Origin: Planctomycetota bacterium | GTDB lineage: Bacteria; Planctomycetota; Phycisphaerae; Phycisphaerales; UBA1924 | Direction of reading: 5' to 3' | Length of the DNA: 6,266 bases | Assembly (NCBI GenBank): GCA_017303565.1 | Contig: JAFLCM010000152.1 | Span: 1-6,266 of the forward strand | Shown here: piece by piece, positions 5,799 through 6,266 of the stretch | Position numbering within the stretch: the stretch's first letter is position 1 | How the letters are laid out: each line of letters begins with the position of its first letter | The notes under the pieces: generated by a model | What the model saw: the letters and a program-made list of their open reading frames with translations, nothing else | Databases searched by the model: none | Told to the model about the DNA's origin: nothing | Made by a program: the position numbers and the translations under genes

Positions 5799-6266
5799 GC
5801 GTCGGGATCGTTTGGAGGCGGTGCAGCCGCGGGTACGGCCGGGGGTCCGTCGAAGCGATCGGCCAGGACGGCGCGGATGGATGAGGAGAGTTCGATCACC
5901 AGCGCGCCCAGCAGGATCGCGGCGACCGCGCCGTCGGGCACGCCCGCCCACCCGCAGGCGGCGGCAAGGACCACCTGGGCCCCCGACGCACCGTGAGATA
6001 CGGGCAGGTTCGCGTGCCGCCATGTGAACCCCGCGACACGCGCGGCCATCCAGCGCCCGTCGCTGCTCCAAAGCACCGCGAGCACCGCGGTCCAGATGAA
6101 CAGGCCCGACCCTCCGAGCGCGTGCGGGTCCATCGACGCCAGGGTCAGCGCGACCAGACCGGGCAGGAGCATCGCGTCCGGGAAGGACCCGGATCGGGTC
6201 CCGGGTCGATCGGCGGGGCGCTCCCGCCCGACGCCGAGCGCCAGGCCCACGATCGCCGTCACGACC
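5795..6266 (-). CDS. C-terminal part of a multi-pass membrane protein of unknown function (partial)
   Basis: The frame is open to the window edge, and 157 complete codons before the TGA (5795-5797) are visible. A GTG at 6262 could be a start, but the hydrophobic sequence around it (VVTAIVGLALGVG) looks like the middle of a membrane helix, so the gene probably begins outside the window. Numbered from that GTG, hydrophobic segments lie near residues 1-10, 28-44, 52-66, 93-108 and 110-126. They are separated by short polar loops, including an Arg/Pro-rich one (13-25) and SSDGRWMAARVAGFTWRH (66-83). The end (139-155) is Ala/Pro-rich and acidic. I do not recognise the family; the helix pattern would suit the end of a transporter or exchanger, but this is a guess. 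Its stop overlaps the start of the LOG-family gene, so the two are probably cotranscribed and translationally coupled. Confidence 0.7.
   Translation of the reverse strand, partial: VVTAIVGLALGVGRERPADRPGTRSGSFPDAMLLPGLVALTLASMDPHALGGSGLFIWTAVLAVLWSSDGRWMAARVAGFTWRHANLPVSHGASGAQVVLAAACGWAGVPDGAVAAILLGALVIELSSSIRAVLADRFDGPPAVPAAAPPPNDPDA

Noticed and set aside
5799..6071. N-terminal extension of the LOG-family protein by 91 codons
   Set aside because: It is an out-of-frame reading of the membrane-protein gene; the ATG at 5798 with the 4-base overlap is the better start.

Overview
The window is very GC-rich and looks like a planctomycete chromosome, most likely of the class Phycisphaerae. This is an inference from gene families, with no rRNA or marker gene to confirm it. 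The supporting signs are an ECF sigma factor of the planctomycete-rich PF07638/TIGR02999 type followed by a membrane-anchored Hanks kinase with WD40 repeats, and the end of a secreted protein with a PEP-CTERM-like tail (Pro-Gly, hydrophobic stretch, four arginines).

Layout: (1) Bases 2-64, plus strand, are the last codons of a PEP-CTERM-like protein, followed by a clear intrinsic terminator at 95-120. (2) Bases 138-4203, minus strand, hold a two-gene unit: the sigma factor is transcribed first (4203 to 3568) and the 1136-residue Ser/Thr kinase follows after 19 bases (3548 to 138). (3) Bases 4204-4376 are a 173-base divergent intergenic region. (4) Bases 4377-4865, plus strand, encode a single-domain, Vitreoscilla-type globin with a strong hairpin terminator at 4918-4961. 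(5) Bases 4977-6266, minus strand, hold a second unit: the 3' part of a multi-pass membrane protein of unknown function, overlapping by 4 bases (ATGA) a LOG-family (TIGR00730-like) Rossmann-fold nucleosidase.

The most suggestive point is the sigma-kinase pair. The sigma factor carries Gln-Pro-Thr-Ala where most ECF sigmas have the acidic DAED motif of region 2.2. Its neighbour is a kinase with a complete catalytic set, one transmembrane helix and about 14 WD-like blades, enough for two seven-bladed propellers outside the membrane. No anti-sigma gene is visible. This fits a model in which the kinase activates the sigma by phosphorylating a threonine in place of the missing acidic charge. Pairs of this kind are known in outline, so this is a testable reading of a known arrangement and not a clearly new system. 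Nothing in the window looks like a mobile element, CRISPR array, tRNA or rRNA.
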